From DASUAS01 sp963720765 (GTDB lineage: Bacteria > Actinomycetota > Acidimicrobiia > IMCC26256 > DASPTH01): a stretch of DNA of 64,000 bases. The notes beneath the pieces are model-generated. The model was not told where the DNA came from and ran no database searches. It saw nothing but the letters and a program-made list of their open reading frames with translations. Where the stretch lies: assembly GCA_963720765.1 (NCBI GenBank), contig CAVRGS010000011.1, positions 1 through 64,000 of the forward strand, read 5' to 3'. Shown here one piece after another: positions 54,909-63,969 of this stretch (position 1 is its first letter; each line of letters opens with the position of its first letter). The position numbers were made by a program, and so were the translations under genes.

Positions 54909-55749
54909 CGGGCGCCACCGGTGTCGGGCGGGGCGGTCGCGACGGCGGCGGCGCGCATGGCGGTCACCGGCGCGTCGAGGCCGGTCCACGACTCGAACGC
55001 GAGCGCGGCCTGGTGCACGAGCATGCCCAGGCCGTTCACGGCGTGGATCCCGCGAGCCGCGGGCGGCGGCGAGGAAGGGGGTCTCCATGGGGTGGTACAC
55101 GGTGTCGACCACCAACTGGCCCGGGTTGAGTCGCTCGACCGGCACTGGCCCCGCTTCGCCCTGCATGCCGAGGGGGGTGGCGTTCACCACCAGCGCGTAG
55201 ACCCCGGGGTCGACGTCACCCAGCGAGACCGCCTGGCCACCGGGCACCGAGCGCGGCGGCGGATTCGGCGGCGTCGATGCGGCGAGCGCCGACGGTGACC
55301 CGTGCGCCGGCGCCACCGAGCGCGAGGACGATGGCCCGGGCCGCACCGCCGGCACCGGCGACCAGCACGTCGGTGCCGGCGGGGTCGAAGCCCTCCTCGC
55401 GCACCGATCGGAGGAAGCCCTCGCCGTCGGTCGACGAGCCCAGCAACCGGCCGTCGTCGGTGATGGTGACGACGTTGAGGGCACCGAGCGCGATCGCGTC
55501 GGCCGTGAGCTCGTCGCACGCGCCGGCGGCGTCGGCTTTGTGCGGCATGGTGACGGTGAGCCCGGCGAAGCGCAGCGCGAGCGCGCCGCGCACGGCGTCG
55601 CCACCCCGACCTCGCGGCACGGGAAACGCGGCATAGATCCAGTTGAGCCCGGCCTCGCGGTAGGCGGTGTTGAGGATGGCCGGCGACCGCGAGTGCGCGA
55701 CGGGATCGCCGATGAGGCCGGTGATCCGGGTCTCGCCGTCGATGGTCAC
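54905..55749 (-). CDS. aroE: shikimate dehydrogenase (two or more frameshifts)
   Basis: NADPH-dependent reduction of dehydroshikimate. From GTG 55749: TGLIGDPVAHSRSPAILNTA (shikimate Ser pair), LTVTMPHKADAAGACDELTA (catalytic Lys), ALNVVTITDDGRLLGSSTDG and LVAGAGGAARAIVLALGGAG. The frame breaks near 55255 and again near 55065; the pieces LVVNATPLGMQGEAGPVP and ARGIHAVNGLGMLVHQAALA then FESWTGL restore the C-terminal domain. 845 bases do not divide by three, which fits net base errors. Confidence 0.88.
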
Positions 55750-57130
55750 TCCCCGCTCACTCCGTGCGCTCGGATGTTGGCCTCGTGCTCCGCCAACGTG
55801 GTGGCGTAGTAGGTGACTCCATCCTTGCCGGTCACGTAGAACAAGTAGGGGACATCGGCGGGTGCCAGTGCTGCCCGCAGCGACTGCTCGGTGACGGTCA
55901 TGATCGGCGTGGGCGGGAGACCGGTGACCTTGTAGGTGTTGTAGGGCGAATCGATCTGCTTGTCGGCGTTCGTGGGCACGGGTGGGCACCCGCCCTTGCT
56001 GTAACAGAGGGTGGCGTCGATCTGCAGCGGTGTGCCCTGGCGCAACCGGTTGGTGATGACCCCCGCGACCTTCGGCAGCGTCAGCCGCGGTGCCCGCCTC
56101 GGCCTGCACCAACGACGCGACGACCACGATCTGCTGCGGGGTGAGCCCGGCGGCCGGCCCGGTCGGTGTGGAAGTGCCGAGGCCGACCGCGTCACCGTGC
56201 TGGTCGAACTCGGACACGATCGTCTGCAGGATCGTGCGGTCGTCCATGCCCTCGACGAAGTAGGTGTCGGGCCAGGTGAAGCCCTCGACCGAGGTCTGGT
56301 CGCCCTGGTACCGGGACCGGATCGCGCCCGATCGTGCGAGCGCGAGGAACGCGGCGCGGTCGTGTCCCGGGAGCGCGCCGACCCGATCGGCGATCTGTTC
56401 GAGCCGAAGACCAGGGGGCAGCGCGAGCACCGTGTGCCCCGCGGCCGCGGCCGCAGTGGCCGGCGGATCGCCGAGCGCGTCGACCGCGGCCTTCACGCCC
56501 ATGTGCTCGTGCAACGTGTAGGTGCCGGCCTGCGATGAACCGCCCGCCACCCGGTACCAGACCTGGAAGACCAGGGATGACCCGACGACGTCCTTGCTCG
56601 CGAGCTCGTCGCCGATCTCCTTCGCGCCCCAGCCCTGCTGCACGCTGACGCTCACCGGCGCGCCGTCGCCCCCCGGTTGGTAGAGCTGCCAGGCGAACCA
56701 CACGCCGAGGACCACCAACGGGAGGACGATCAGCGCGAGCACGGCCAGGACGAGCCGGCGCCGGCGACGACGTCTCCGCTGCTCTTCGCGACGGGCCTGG
56801 CCGCGCGCCCGGCGATCCGGGACGACATCGCCCGCGCCTTCGCCTTCGCGACCGCCATCGCCATCGCCATCGCCGTCGCCGTCGCCGTCGCCGTCGCCGG
56901 TCGGTGAACGGCCCCAGAAGTCCTCGCGGAACGCGTCGTCGGCTTCGCCGGTCGGTGTGCGCCGCGCCGCAGCGCCTCCCGCGCGCCGACGACGCGCCCG
57001 CGACGGTGACGGTCCGGACGGCGGGAGCGCAGCACTGATGTCGGGCTCGTCGAGCGCGCCGGGCGGCGGTGGCCACGACTCGTCGGCGGCGGTCCCCGCC
57101 GTCCCCGCTGTTCCCGCCGGTGGACGTCAC
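55746..57130 (-). CDS. mltG: endolytic murein transglycosylase MltG (two frameshifts)
   Basis: Inner-membrane enzyme that cuts new peptidoglycan strands. GTG 57130 overlaps the ruvX stop (GTGA). The long cytoplasmic part is disordered: Pro/Glu-rich (ADESWPPPPGALDEPDISAA), then a Gly-Asp repeat and a run of arginines before the helix LALIVLPLVVLGVWFAW. The outside part has LysM-like and YceG domains: SLVQAEAG with the catalytic Glu, then after a shift near 56090, LPKVAGVITNRLRQGTPLQI and ATLCYSKGGCPPVPTNADKQ. An extra G near 57107 shifts the first codons. Confidence 0.87.
56854..56898 (-). repeat. hexanucleotide repeat coding for a Gly-Asp run in MltG
   Basis: About seven and a half head-to-tail units of GGCGAC/GGCGAT on the minus strand, giving (Gly-Asp)n in the disordered cytoplasmic part of MltG just before the Arg run and the membrane helix. 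Unit length keeps the frame whatever the copy number. Confidence 0.8.
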
Positions 57131-57600
57131 CCGGCGTCCGGCGCGGGGCGCTCGAGCCAGGACTGCAGGATCACCGCGGCGGCCGAGGCGTCGATGCGCT
57201 CTCGCTGTGCCCGCTGCCGCTTGTTGCGGCGCGGCGTGGCGTCTCGGAGGTTGCGTTGGGCGATCATCGTGGAGAACCGCTCATCGTAGGTGTCGACCTC
57301 GATCCCGGCGGCGCGGGCGACACCGGCGATCGCCGCGACCTCGTCGAGCACCGCGCGCGCCGCCGGCCCCAGATCGCCCGACAACGACCGGGGGAGACCG
57401 ATCACGATGCAGGTCGCGCCGACCTCGGTGGCGGCCGCGACGATCGCGCGGTGGTCGTCCGCACGCGTGACGCTCCGTTCGAGCGTGTCGTGGGGACTCG
57501 CCAGGACCCGCGACGGATCGCTGAGCGCGAGACCGATCCGACGCTCGCCGAGATCGACGCCGAGGACCCTCCCACTGGCCCCTGGATCGGGGCTGCTCAC
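57127..57600 (-). CDS. ruvX: YqgF/RuvX family Holliday-junction-resolvase-like protein
   Basis: RNase H-fold protein linked to 16S rRNA 5' processing and to junction resolution. 157 residues: RVLGVDLGERRIGLALSDPS (first acidic residue), IVIGLPRSLSGDLGPAARAV, VDTYDERFSTMIAQRNLRDA and a C-terminal DASAAAVILQSWL with the last Asp. It overlaps alaS (ATGA-like, 4 bases), the usual alaS-ruvX-mltG-aroE order. Confidence 0.93.
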   Translation of the reverse strand: MSSPDPGASGRVLGVDLGERRIGLALSDPSRVLASPHDTLERSVTRADDHRAIVAAATEVGATCIVIGLPRSLSGDLGPAARAVLDEVAAIAGVARAAGIEVDTYDERFSTMIAQRNLRDATPRRNKRQRAQRERIDASAAAVILQSWLERPAPDAG

Positions 57601-60227
57601 CCCGCCGCTTGCGCTGCGGCAGCGAGAAGCTCGAGCGCGTCGTCGACCGCGTCGACGTGCTGGCCGCCGCCCTGCACGACATCTGCGTGCTTCGCGGTGC
57701 CACCGCCGAGTGCCTTCGCCGCATCGCGCGCGAGCTCCGCGGCCGACGCGCCGCCCTCGACCCGGTCCTTGCTCACCGCAACCGCGAGACCGGCCTTGCC
57801 GTCGTGCGCGCCGACCAGCGCGACGATGCCAGAACCGAGCGCGTCGCGCGTCGCGATCGCGAGCGTGCGGAGTTCCCCGGGTGTCAGGCCATCGCGCCGC
57901 GCGACGACCACGCCGTCGGCGGCTGCGGCCGCGAGCGTGCCCGCCTCCGCCACTGCTTCGCGCGTGCGCGCCTTGGCGACCTCCTCTTCGAGCTCCTTGA
58001 CGCGCGCCAGCAGTCCGTCGACGCGGCCCGGGAGCTCACCGACGCTCACCTTGAGGGTGTCGGCCAGGCCGCGCAGCGCGACCTCCTCCTCGTGGATGCG
58101 TTCGAGCGCGCCTTGGCCCGTGACGGCTTCGATGCGACGCAGGTTGGCACCGATCGAACCCTCGCTCACGATCTTGATCGGACCGATGAAGCCGAGCGCG
58201 TGCACGTGGGTACCGCCGCAGAGCTCGATCGAGTGCTCCCCCGCTTCGAGCACGCGCACGAGGTCGCCGTACTTGTCCCCGAAGAATGCGATCGCGCCGA
58301 GCGACTCGGCGTGCTCCTTGGTGGTCTCGTAGTGGCGCACGGGTGCATCGCCGATGATCTCGGCGTTGGCGAGCGCTTCGATGCGGTCGAGCTGTTCGCG
58401 GGTGAGCGCCTCGTGGTGGCTGAAGTCGAAGCGCAGGCGGTCGGGACCGACGAACGAGCCGGCCTGCTTCACGTGCGGACCGATCTCCTCGCGCAGCGCC
58501 CAGTGGAGGACGTGGGTGGCGGTGTGGTTGCGGCGGATGGCGTCTCGCCGGGCGCCGTCGATGCGAGCCACCGCTTCGTCGCCCTCGGCGATCGTGCCCT
58601 CGACCACTTCGCCCCGGTGCAGCACCAGTCCCGGCAGGCCGTACTGGGTGTCGTCGATGCGCACGCGCGCGCCGGCGGACGTCTCGATGACACCGGCGTC
58701 GCCCACCTGGCCGCCGGACTCGGCGTAGAACGGCGTGCGGTCGAGTACCACGCTCACCGCCGCGCCCTCCCCCGCCTGCGCCAGGCGATCGCGGCCGCCG
58801 ATGACCGCGCGCACCTTGGCTCCGACGGTCTCGTACTCCTGGCGCCCGGTGAAGTCGGTGGGCCCGAGCTCGTCGGCGAGCTCGCGGTAGAGCTCGAGCG
58901 GCGCGCCCTCGCCCTTGCCGCCCGCAGCCTTGTGGGCTTCCTTCGCGCGCGTGCGCTGCTCACGCATGCGCGCGTGGAAGCCGTCGACGTCGACGGTACG
59001 ACCGCGTTCCTCCGCGATCTCGCGCGTGAGGTCGATCGGGAAGCCGAGGGTGTCGTGCAGGAAGAACGCGTCGTCGCCGGTGACGTCACCCTGGTCGACC
59101 ACTCCGTCGAGGAGCTCCAGGCCGCGCGCGAGCGTCTGGCGGAATCGCTCCTCCTCGCGGCTCACGACTCCGAGCACGAGCTCGTGCTGCTTCACGATCT
59201 CCGGGTAGGCACCACCCATGACGTCGACGGTCGCGTTCACCAGTGCGGGGGTGACCAGATCTTCGGCACCGAGCAGGAACGCGTGGCGCACCGCGCGACG
59301 GATGATGCGTCGCAGCACGTAGCCGCGCTCCTCGTTCGACGGCACGACGCCGTCGGCGACGAGGAAGGTCATCGTGCGACCGTGCTCGGCGAGGATGCGC
59401 AGCGAGACGTCGCTCTCGGTACCGGGGAAGGTGCCGTAGGTGACGCCGGTGACGGCCTCGGCGGCCGCGATGAGCGGACGGAACACGTCGATGTCCCACA
59501 CCGACGCCGCGTTCTGCAGCACTGCCAGGTTCCGCTCGAGCCCCGCCCCGGTGTCGACGCTCGGCGCCGGCAGCGGCACCAGCTCGCCGTCGGGCTTGGC
59601 GTCGTACTGCATGAAGACGAGGTTCCAGATCTCGACGTAGCGGTCTTCGTTGCCGGCGGGCCCGGTGGCGGGCCCGTGGTCGGGACCGAGGTCCCAGAAG
59701 ATCTCGGAGCTGGGGCCGCACGGGCCGGTGTCGGCCATGCGCCAGAAGTTGTCGTCGCCCAGACGCTGGATGCGCTCGAGCGGAACGCCGACCTTCTCGT
59801 GCCAGATCTGCTCGGCCTCGTCGTCGCTGGTGTGCACGGTGACCCAGAGTCGCTCGGGATCGAGACCGAGGGTGACCGTGTAGAGCTCCCATGCCCACGC
59901 GATGGCGTCGGCTTTGAAGTAGTCGCCGAAGCTGAAGTTGCCGAGCATCTCGAAGAACGTGAAGTGCCGGTTGGTGCGGCCGACGTCGTCCAGGTCGTTG
60001 TGCTTGCCGCCCGCGCGCACGCACTTCTGGATCGAGGTGGCGCGCAGGTAGGGAGGATTCTCGTCGCCGACGAAGTAGGGCTTGAACGGCACCATGCCCG
60101 CGTTGGTGAACAGGAGCGTGTCGTCGTGCGGGATCAGGCTCGACGACGCCACGGGGGTGTGGCCGCGCGCTTCGAAGAAGCCCAGGAAGGCAGCACGCAA
60201 TTCGTCGGCGGTGCGAGGCGGAGACAC
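57597..60227 (-). CDS. alaS: alanyl-tRNA synthetase
   Basis: 876 residues, intact over 2.6 kb. Class II catalytic core (SSLIPHDDTLLFTNAGMVPF, NRHFTFFEMLGNFSFGDYFK, then DTGAGLERNLAVLQNAASVW), the editing domain with zinc ligands in RRNHTATHVLHWALREEIGP and IELCGGTHVHALGFIGPIKI, and the C-terminal DHHA1 C-Ala domain. GTG at 60227 lies 7 bases after a TACGAT -10 box, so a leaderless mRNA is likely. Confidence 0.97.
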   Translation of the reverse strand: MSPPRTADELRAAFLGFFEARGHTPVASSSLIPHDDTLLFTNAGMVPFKPYFVGDENPPYLRATSIQKCVRAGGKHNDLDDVGRTNRHFTFFEMLGNFSFGDYFKADAIAWAWELYTVTLGLDPERLWVTVHTSDDEAEQIWHEKVGVPLERIQRLGDDNFWRMADTGPCGPSSEIFWDLGPDHGPATGPAGNEDRYVEIWNLVFMQYDAKPDGELVPLPAPSVDTGAGLERNLAVLQNAASVWDIDVFRPLIAAAEAVTGVTYGTFPGTESDVSLRILAEHGRTMTFLVADGVVPSNEERGYVLRRIIRRAVRHAFLLGAEDLVTPALVNATVDVMGGAYPEIVKQHELVLGVVSREEERFRQTLARGLELLDGVVDQGDVTGDDAFFLHDTLGFPIDLTREIAEERGRTVDVDGFHARMREQRTRAKEAHKAAGGKGEGAPLELYRELADELGPTDFTGRQEYETVGAKVRAVIGGRDRLAQAGEGAAVSVVLDRTPFYAESGGQVGDAGVIETSAGARVRIDDTQYGLPGLVLHRGEVVEGTIAEGDEAVARIDGARRDAIRRNHTATHVLHWALREEIGPHVKQAGSFVGPDRLRFDFSHHEALTREQLDRIEALANAEIIGDAPVRHYETTKEHAESLGAIAFFGDKYGDLVRVLEAGEHSIELCGGTHVHALGFIGPIKIVSEGSIGANLRRIEAVTGQGALERIHEEEVALRGLADTLKVSVGELPGRVDGLLARVKELEEEVAKARTREAVAEAGTLAAAAADGVVVARRDGLTPGELRTLAIATRDALGSGIVALVGAHDGKAGLAVAVSKDRVEGGASAAELARDAAKALGGGTAKHADVVQGGGQHVDAVDDALELLAAAAQAAG

Positions 60228-60234
60228 AGGACAA

Positions 60235-60240
60235 ATCGTA
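60235..60240 (-). promoter_or_regulatory. alaS -10 box, leaderless geometry
   Basis: TACGAT on the minus strand followed by 7 bases and the alaS GTG. The spacing equals that at argC and the SDR fragment. No T-box or other aminoacyl-tRNA sensor is seen in the 137-base gap upstream. Confidence 0.5.
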
Positions 60241-60349
60241 TCCGCCGCCTCTCACTCGCCTTTCCGGGTTCTCTCGGTCACGGCGACGACCCCGTCGCGC
60301 GCGTCGCCTGGCCGCGCTCGTGCTTCGCAGCGCCGCCCTCGATCGTGAC

Positions 60350-60364
60350 CTCGTCGGCGACGAG
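60350..60364 (-). terminator. hairpin right after the DUF948-like gene
   Basis: CTCGTC-GCC-GACGAG forms a 6-bp stem with a 3-base loop immediately after the TAG stop at 60365. No U-run follows, so it is at best a weak terminator or a 3'-end protecting hairpin. Confidence 0.35.
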
Positions 60365-61033
60365 CTACGTGGAAGGGGACGAAGAAGGGGTCGGGTCCGG
60401 GACCACGGACAGGCCCTGCTCTCCTCGGAGCTCCTGCTCGCGGTCCTTGGCGGCGGCGCGGCCCTCGTTGAGGGCGACGACGACCTGGTCCTTGAGGGTG
60501 GTCGTCCTGGTGGTGATGGTGGTGGTGACGCGGTCGACGAGGGCGGGGGGTTTGTAGCGGTCGAGTTGTTGGCGGGCCTTGCGGGCGGCGACGACGGTGG
60601 TGGCGGCGCCGAGGGTGAAGCCGACGCCGAGCCAGGTGGCGCGCTTGAACATCAGGACGCCCGTCTCTTCGGGTGCGGGCTTGTCGCCCTTGAGGCGTTG
60701 GACCGCGCGCCTGGTGCCGGTGCCCACGGCGAGGGCCTTGACCACGGGGTTGGTGAAGGTGCGGTACGCGAGGTCGGACGCGGCATCGACGCGACCACCG
60801 ACGCGCTCGGCGCCCGACACGATGGCGTCGACGCGGTCGAGCTCGAAGTCGGCGGTGCGGACCACCTCGCGCAGCTCGGCGAGTGCGGGCTCGGCCTCGG
60901 CGCGGAAGTCGAGCGCCGCCTTGCGCAGGTCCTTGGCGGCGCGGTCGAGGCGGACGATCACCACGACGAGGACGACCAGCGCGACCAGGCACACCTGCGC
61001 GGCGAACACGGCCGCCCACTCACTCCCGCTCAC
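60365..61033 (-). CDS. membrane-anchored DUF948/DUF6167-like fused protein
   Basis: 222 residues from GTG 61033. N-terminal part: a membrane helix AQVCLVALVVLVVVIVRLDR and a coiled coil (RKAALDFRAEAEPALAELRE), like DUF948. The second part begins at an internal Met: MFKRATWLGVGFTLGAATTV followed by VAARKARQQLDRYKPP, like DUF6167, then a Ser/Pro tail. In Streptomyces these are two neighbouring genes upstream of alaS. Here they are in one frame, yet the junction contains TGATG, the overlap style of this genome, so a base error may have fused them. Confidence 0.65.
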   Translation of the reverse strand: MSGSEWAAVFAAQVCLVALVVLVVVIVRLDRAAKDLRKAALDFRAEAEPALAELREVVRTADFELDRVDAIVSGAERVGGRVDAASDLAYRTFTNPVVKALAVGTGTRRAVQRLKGDKPAPEETGVLMFKRATWLGVGFTLGAATTVVAARKARQQLDRYKPPALVDRVTTTITTRTTTLKDQVVVALNEGRAAAKDREQELRGEQGLSVVPDPTPSSSPST

Positions 61034-61040
61034 GCCCGCT

Positions 61041-62339
61041 TCATTCCTGTCGCCTCCGGTCGATGTCGCCGCCGCGCCCGGTGGGCTTCCAGTACCGCTC
61101 GTCGTGGTCGTCGGGTCGGTACTGCTGCTCCACCCATCCGCCGGGCTCGTCGTGCGGGTACACGTACCCGTCGCCGTGTCCGAGCTTCGCCGCGCCAGGG
61201 TAATGGGCGTCCCGCAGGTGGGCGGGGACCGCGCCGGCCGGTCGGTCGCGCACGTCCTGCATCGCGGCACCGATCGCGGTCGATCACCGAGTTCGACTTG
61301 GGTGCGCTCGCCAGGTACGTGACTGCGTGCGCGAGGTTGAGCTGCGCCTCGGGCATCCCGACGAACTCGACCGCACGCGCGGCGGCGTCGGCGACGACGA
61401 GACCGTTGGGATCGGCCATGCCGACGTCTTCCGACGCCAGGATCACGAGTCGCCGAGCGATGAGGCGCGCGTCCTCCCCTGCGGTGATCATGCGCGCGAG
61501 CCAGTAGAGGCCGGCGTCGACGTCGGAGCCACGGATGCTCTTGATGAACGCCGACAGCACGTCGTAGTGCTCGTCGTCGCCGTAGCGGAGTGCGCGCATG
61601 CGCCGAGCGCGGCCTCGCTGTCGGCGAGCGTGATCGACGCGCCGCCCGGACTCGGCGGCCAACGCCGCCGCGACGTCGAGCGACGTGAGCGCGTGGCGAG
61701 CGTCGCCCTCGGCGCGATCGGCGAGATGGGTGAGCGCGTCGTCATCGATGGCGAGGTGCTCGTCGCCGAGGCCACGCGACTCGTCGGTGAGCGCGCGCTG
61801 CAGGCAGCGCGCGCAACTCGTCGGCGGTGAGCGACTCGAGCTGGAACAAGCGTCGAGCGTGACAGCAAGGGGCCGGTGAGCGAGAAGAACGGGTTCTCGG
61901 TGGTCGCGCCGATGAGGACGAACAACCCTTCCTCGACGTGGGGCAGCAGCGCGTCTTGTTGGGTGCGGCTGAACCTGTGGACCTCGTCGAGGAACACGAT
62001 CGTGCCGCGGCCCTGCTCACCGAGGCGGGCGCGGGCACGTTCGGCTGCCTCCCGCACGTCCTTCACGCCTGCGGTCACGGCCGACAACGGCTCGAACGCC
62101 TTGCTCGTGGCGCCCGCGACCAGGCGGGCGATGGTCGTCTTGCCGGTGCCGGGCGGGCCCCACAGCACCACCGACGACAGCCGGTCGGCCTCGATCAGCA
62201 CCCGCAGCGGACGTCCGGGACCGAGGAGATGCTGCTGGCCGAAGACCTCGTCGAGCGATCGGGGCCGCAGGCGAGCGGCCAATGGGGCGCGTCGTTCGAG
62301 CCGTTCGGTGACCGCAGCGGTGAAGAGGTCGTCGGCCAC
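61041..62339 (-). CDS. rarA: RarA/MgsA replication-associated AAA+ ATPase (many frameshifts)
   Basis: Replication-fork recombination factor of the clamp-loader-like AAA+ class. From GTG 62339: LRPRSLDEVFGQQHLLGPGR, VLWGPPGTGKTTIARLVAGA (Walker A), GTIVFLDEVHRFSRTQQDAL (Walker B), FVLIGATTENPFFSLTGPLL (sensor 1). Beyond 61870 the frame changes at least five times; the pieces RLFQLESLTADELRAL, SITLADSEAALGA, MRALRYGDDEHYDVLSAFIK, LIARRLVILASEDVGMADPN and GHGDGYVYPHDEPGGWVEQQ appear in the right family order, ending at 61041. This is the most error-dense gene in the window. A TAGCAT -10 lies 6 bases upstream. Confidence 0.88.
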
Positions 62340-62345
62340 CGCTCG

Positions 62346-62351
62346 ATGCTA
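62346..62351 (-). promoter_or_regulatory. rarA -10 box, leaderless geometry
   Basis: TAGCAT on the minus strand, 6 bases before the rarA GTG. The 195-base divergent region to the sigma-factor gene holds this and a TATTCT (62525-62530) for the other direction; I see nothing else definite in it. Confidence 0.45.
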
Positions 62352-62534
62352 CGGCCGCCGCGCACCGTGTCCGCGTCCTCCGCGGTCGTCGGGCTCCGCG
62401 TGTGACCGGTACGAGGCACTTGCGGCCGTTCCGCGGGGTCGTCGCCACGGGGTGTGACGGACGTCCTGCCGCGCTAGCGTGGGATTTCTTCAACGGCATG
62501 TCAACCTTCCGGTACCCCCGGGCGTATTCTTCCC

Positions 62535-63137
62535 GTGGCAGTGACGCTCGACGCCGAACGACCCCGCCGGGTGCTCCCCGGGTCCGTGGCCGACCCCGAC
62601 GACCGGTCGGACGCCACGACCGCGTCGATCACCATCGACCTCGTGTTCGAAGAGGCCTTCGAGGATCTCTACGTGCGGGCGTACGGCGTCGCGTACCAAC
62701 TGCTCGGTCGCCGCAGTGAGGCGGAGGACGTCGCCCAGGAGACACTGGCACGAGCCTTCGTCCGCTGGCGGAAGATCCGCAGCTACGCCGAGGCGTGGGT
62801 CGTGCGGGTGGCCGGCAACCTGGCCATCGACGGCTGGCGTCGCCGGCAGCGGGTCGAGACCGACGCCGATGCCGGGAGCCGGGGTGCGACCGCCCCCGGT
62901 CCCGACGGTCAGCGGGTCGATCTCCACCGGGCGCTCGACACCCTGTCACGACGCCAGCGCGAGGTCATCGTGCTGCGATTCCTCGCCGACCTTCCCGAAG
63001 CCGAGGTGGCCAAGGCCCTCGGTTGCTCGGTCGGATCGGTGAAGCAGCACGCCAGCCGGGGCCTCGCAACCCTCCGTACGTCGATGGCCGTCGACGACAC
63101 CGGTGACGACAGCACGAACGAGCAGGAGCGACACTGA
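62535..63137 (+). CDS. ECF-type RNA polymerase sigma factor
   Basis: 200 residues with region 2 (FEDLYVRAYGVAYQLLGRRS, then EAEDVAQETLARAFVRWRKI and VVRVAGNLAIDGWRRRQR) and region 4 (TLSRRQREVIVLRFLADLPE then EVAKALGCSVGSVKQHASRG). It has a longer acidic N terminus than most ECF factors. TATTCT lies 4 bases before GTG 62535; GTG 62541 is an alternative start. The next gene overlaps (TGATG) and encodes a single-pass membrane protein, the usual place of an anti-sigma factor. Confidence 0.9.
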   Translation: MAVTLDAERPRRVLPGSVADPDDRSDATTASITIDLVFEEAFEDLYVRAYGVAYQLLGRRSEAEDVAQETLARAFVRWRKIRSYAEAWVVRVAGNLAIDGWRRRQRVETDADAGSRGATAPGPDGQRVDLHRALDTLSRRQREVIVLRFLADLPEAEVAKALGCSVGSVKQHASRGLATLRTSMAVDDTGDDSTNEQERH

Positions 63138-63787
63138 TGCCGAACCTCACTTCCTCCGATCTGAGCGACCCGCAGCCGCCGCTTCCCGGCGAGCGCGAGC
63201 GTGCGCTCGTCGCCGCCCGGGCCCACGAGCTGGGTCGGCGCCGTCGGCTGCTGCAGGGCGGGGGTGCGCTGGCACTGGTCGCCGCCGTTGCCGTGAGCGT
63301 GGCCGCGCTCACGGCCGGCGGCTCTTCCGGTCCCGGCGGGACCAACCGGATCGAGGCCGCGTCGGGGACCGACACCTCGGTGTCCACGCCGGTGAGCCAG
63401 GTCACCACCGCACCCACCGACGGTGGCACCGGCGCCCGCACCCGGCTCCGGGACCCGAGGTCGCCCCCGACACCACTCCCCCGGTGGCCGAGGTTCCCGC
63501 CGCCACGGCCCAGGACGTCGCGCCGGTCGAGCCCGCGGCTCCGACCACGTTCACCCTCTCGGGCACCGTCACCGGCAACCCGGCGGGCACCACGGTGACG
63601 CTGCTCCTCAACGGCTCGATCAGCGTGGACGTCGACGGTGCCGGCAACTTCTCGGTGAGCGGGCTCGCCCCCGGTGACTACTCCATCATCGGCCAATGGA
63701 CCGAAGGCACCGCCACGACCGCAAAGAGGTTCGGCACCGTCGCCCATCGACGCCGACCACAGCGTGAGCCTCGTGTTCGCCAGCTAG
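63137..63787 (+). CDS. membrane protein coupled to the ECF sigma gene, possible anti-sigma (two frameshifts)
   Basis: About 215 residues. A charged N-terminal part (LPGERERALVAARAHELGRR) precedes one helix (LLQGGGALALVAAVAVSVAA), then a Pro/Thr-rich outer stretch and a beta-sandwich-like domain: TFTLSGTVTGNPAGTTVTLL, SVDVDGAGNFSVSGLAPGDY, similar to Cna-B/carboxypeptidase-regulatory folds. The frame shifts near 63435 and near 63744; corrected, it ends IDADHSVSLVFAS at 63787. No ZAS zinc motif is seen, so anti-sigma function is only suggested by position. Confidence 0.7.
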
Positions 63788-63827
63788 ATCGACAGTGTGG
63801 GGTCGGCCAACCCGAACCCGCCCGATC

Positions 63828-63879
63828 GCCCCGCCCTGCCGTAGCCGCCCCCGCCCTGCGCTACGGATCTGGGCGGGGC
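63828..63879. terminator. nested inverted repeat between convergent genes
   Basis: GCCCCGCCC (63828-63836) pairs perfectly with GGGCGGGGC (63871-63879); inside it CCGTAG (63839-63844) pairs with CTACGG (63861-63866). It lies after the putative anti-sigma gene and before the 3' end of a minus-strand gene, so it may stop transcription from both sides. Confidence 0.55.
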
Positions 63880-63895
63880 GCTTCGCGAGCCGGAG

Positions 63896-63950
63896 ACCCA
63901 GGTTGCGTGACTCGGGCACACGTGATGTGCCGGATCCGCTGAACCTGGGT
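63896..63950. repeat. second nested inverted repeat
   Basis: ACCCAGGTT (63896-63904) pairs perfectly with AACCTGGGT (63942-63950), with GGCACA (63915-63920) and TGTGCC (63926-63931) nested inside. It follows the previous repeat by 16 bases. Terminator for the incoming minus-strand gene or part of a palindromic repeat family. Confidence 0.5.
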
Positions 63951-63969
63951 GGGGTTCCCGGTGCGCCGC

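Noticed and set aside
60228..60364. T-box riboswitch before alaS
   Set aside because: No T-box sequence, specifier loop or terminator; the promoter lies 7 bases before the start codon.
57609..60557. 982-codon open frame on the plus strand opposite alaS
   Set aside because: It mirrors the intact alaS gene; high GC content keeps antisense frames open. The translation is Arg/Val/Glu/His-rich without any domain.
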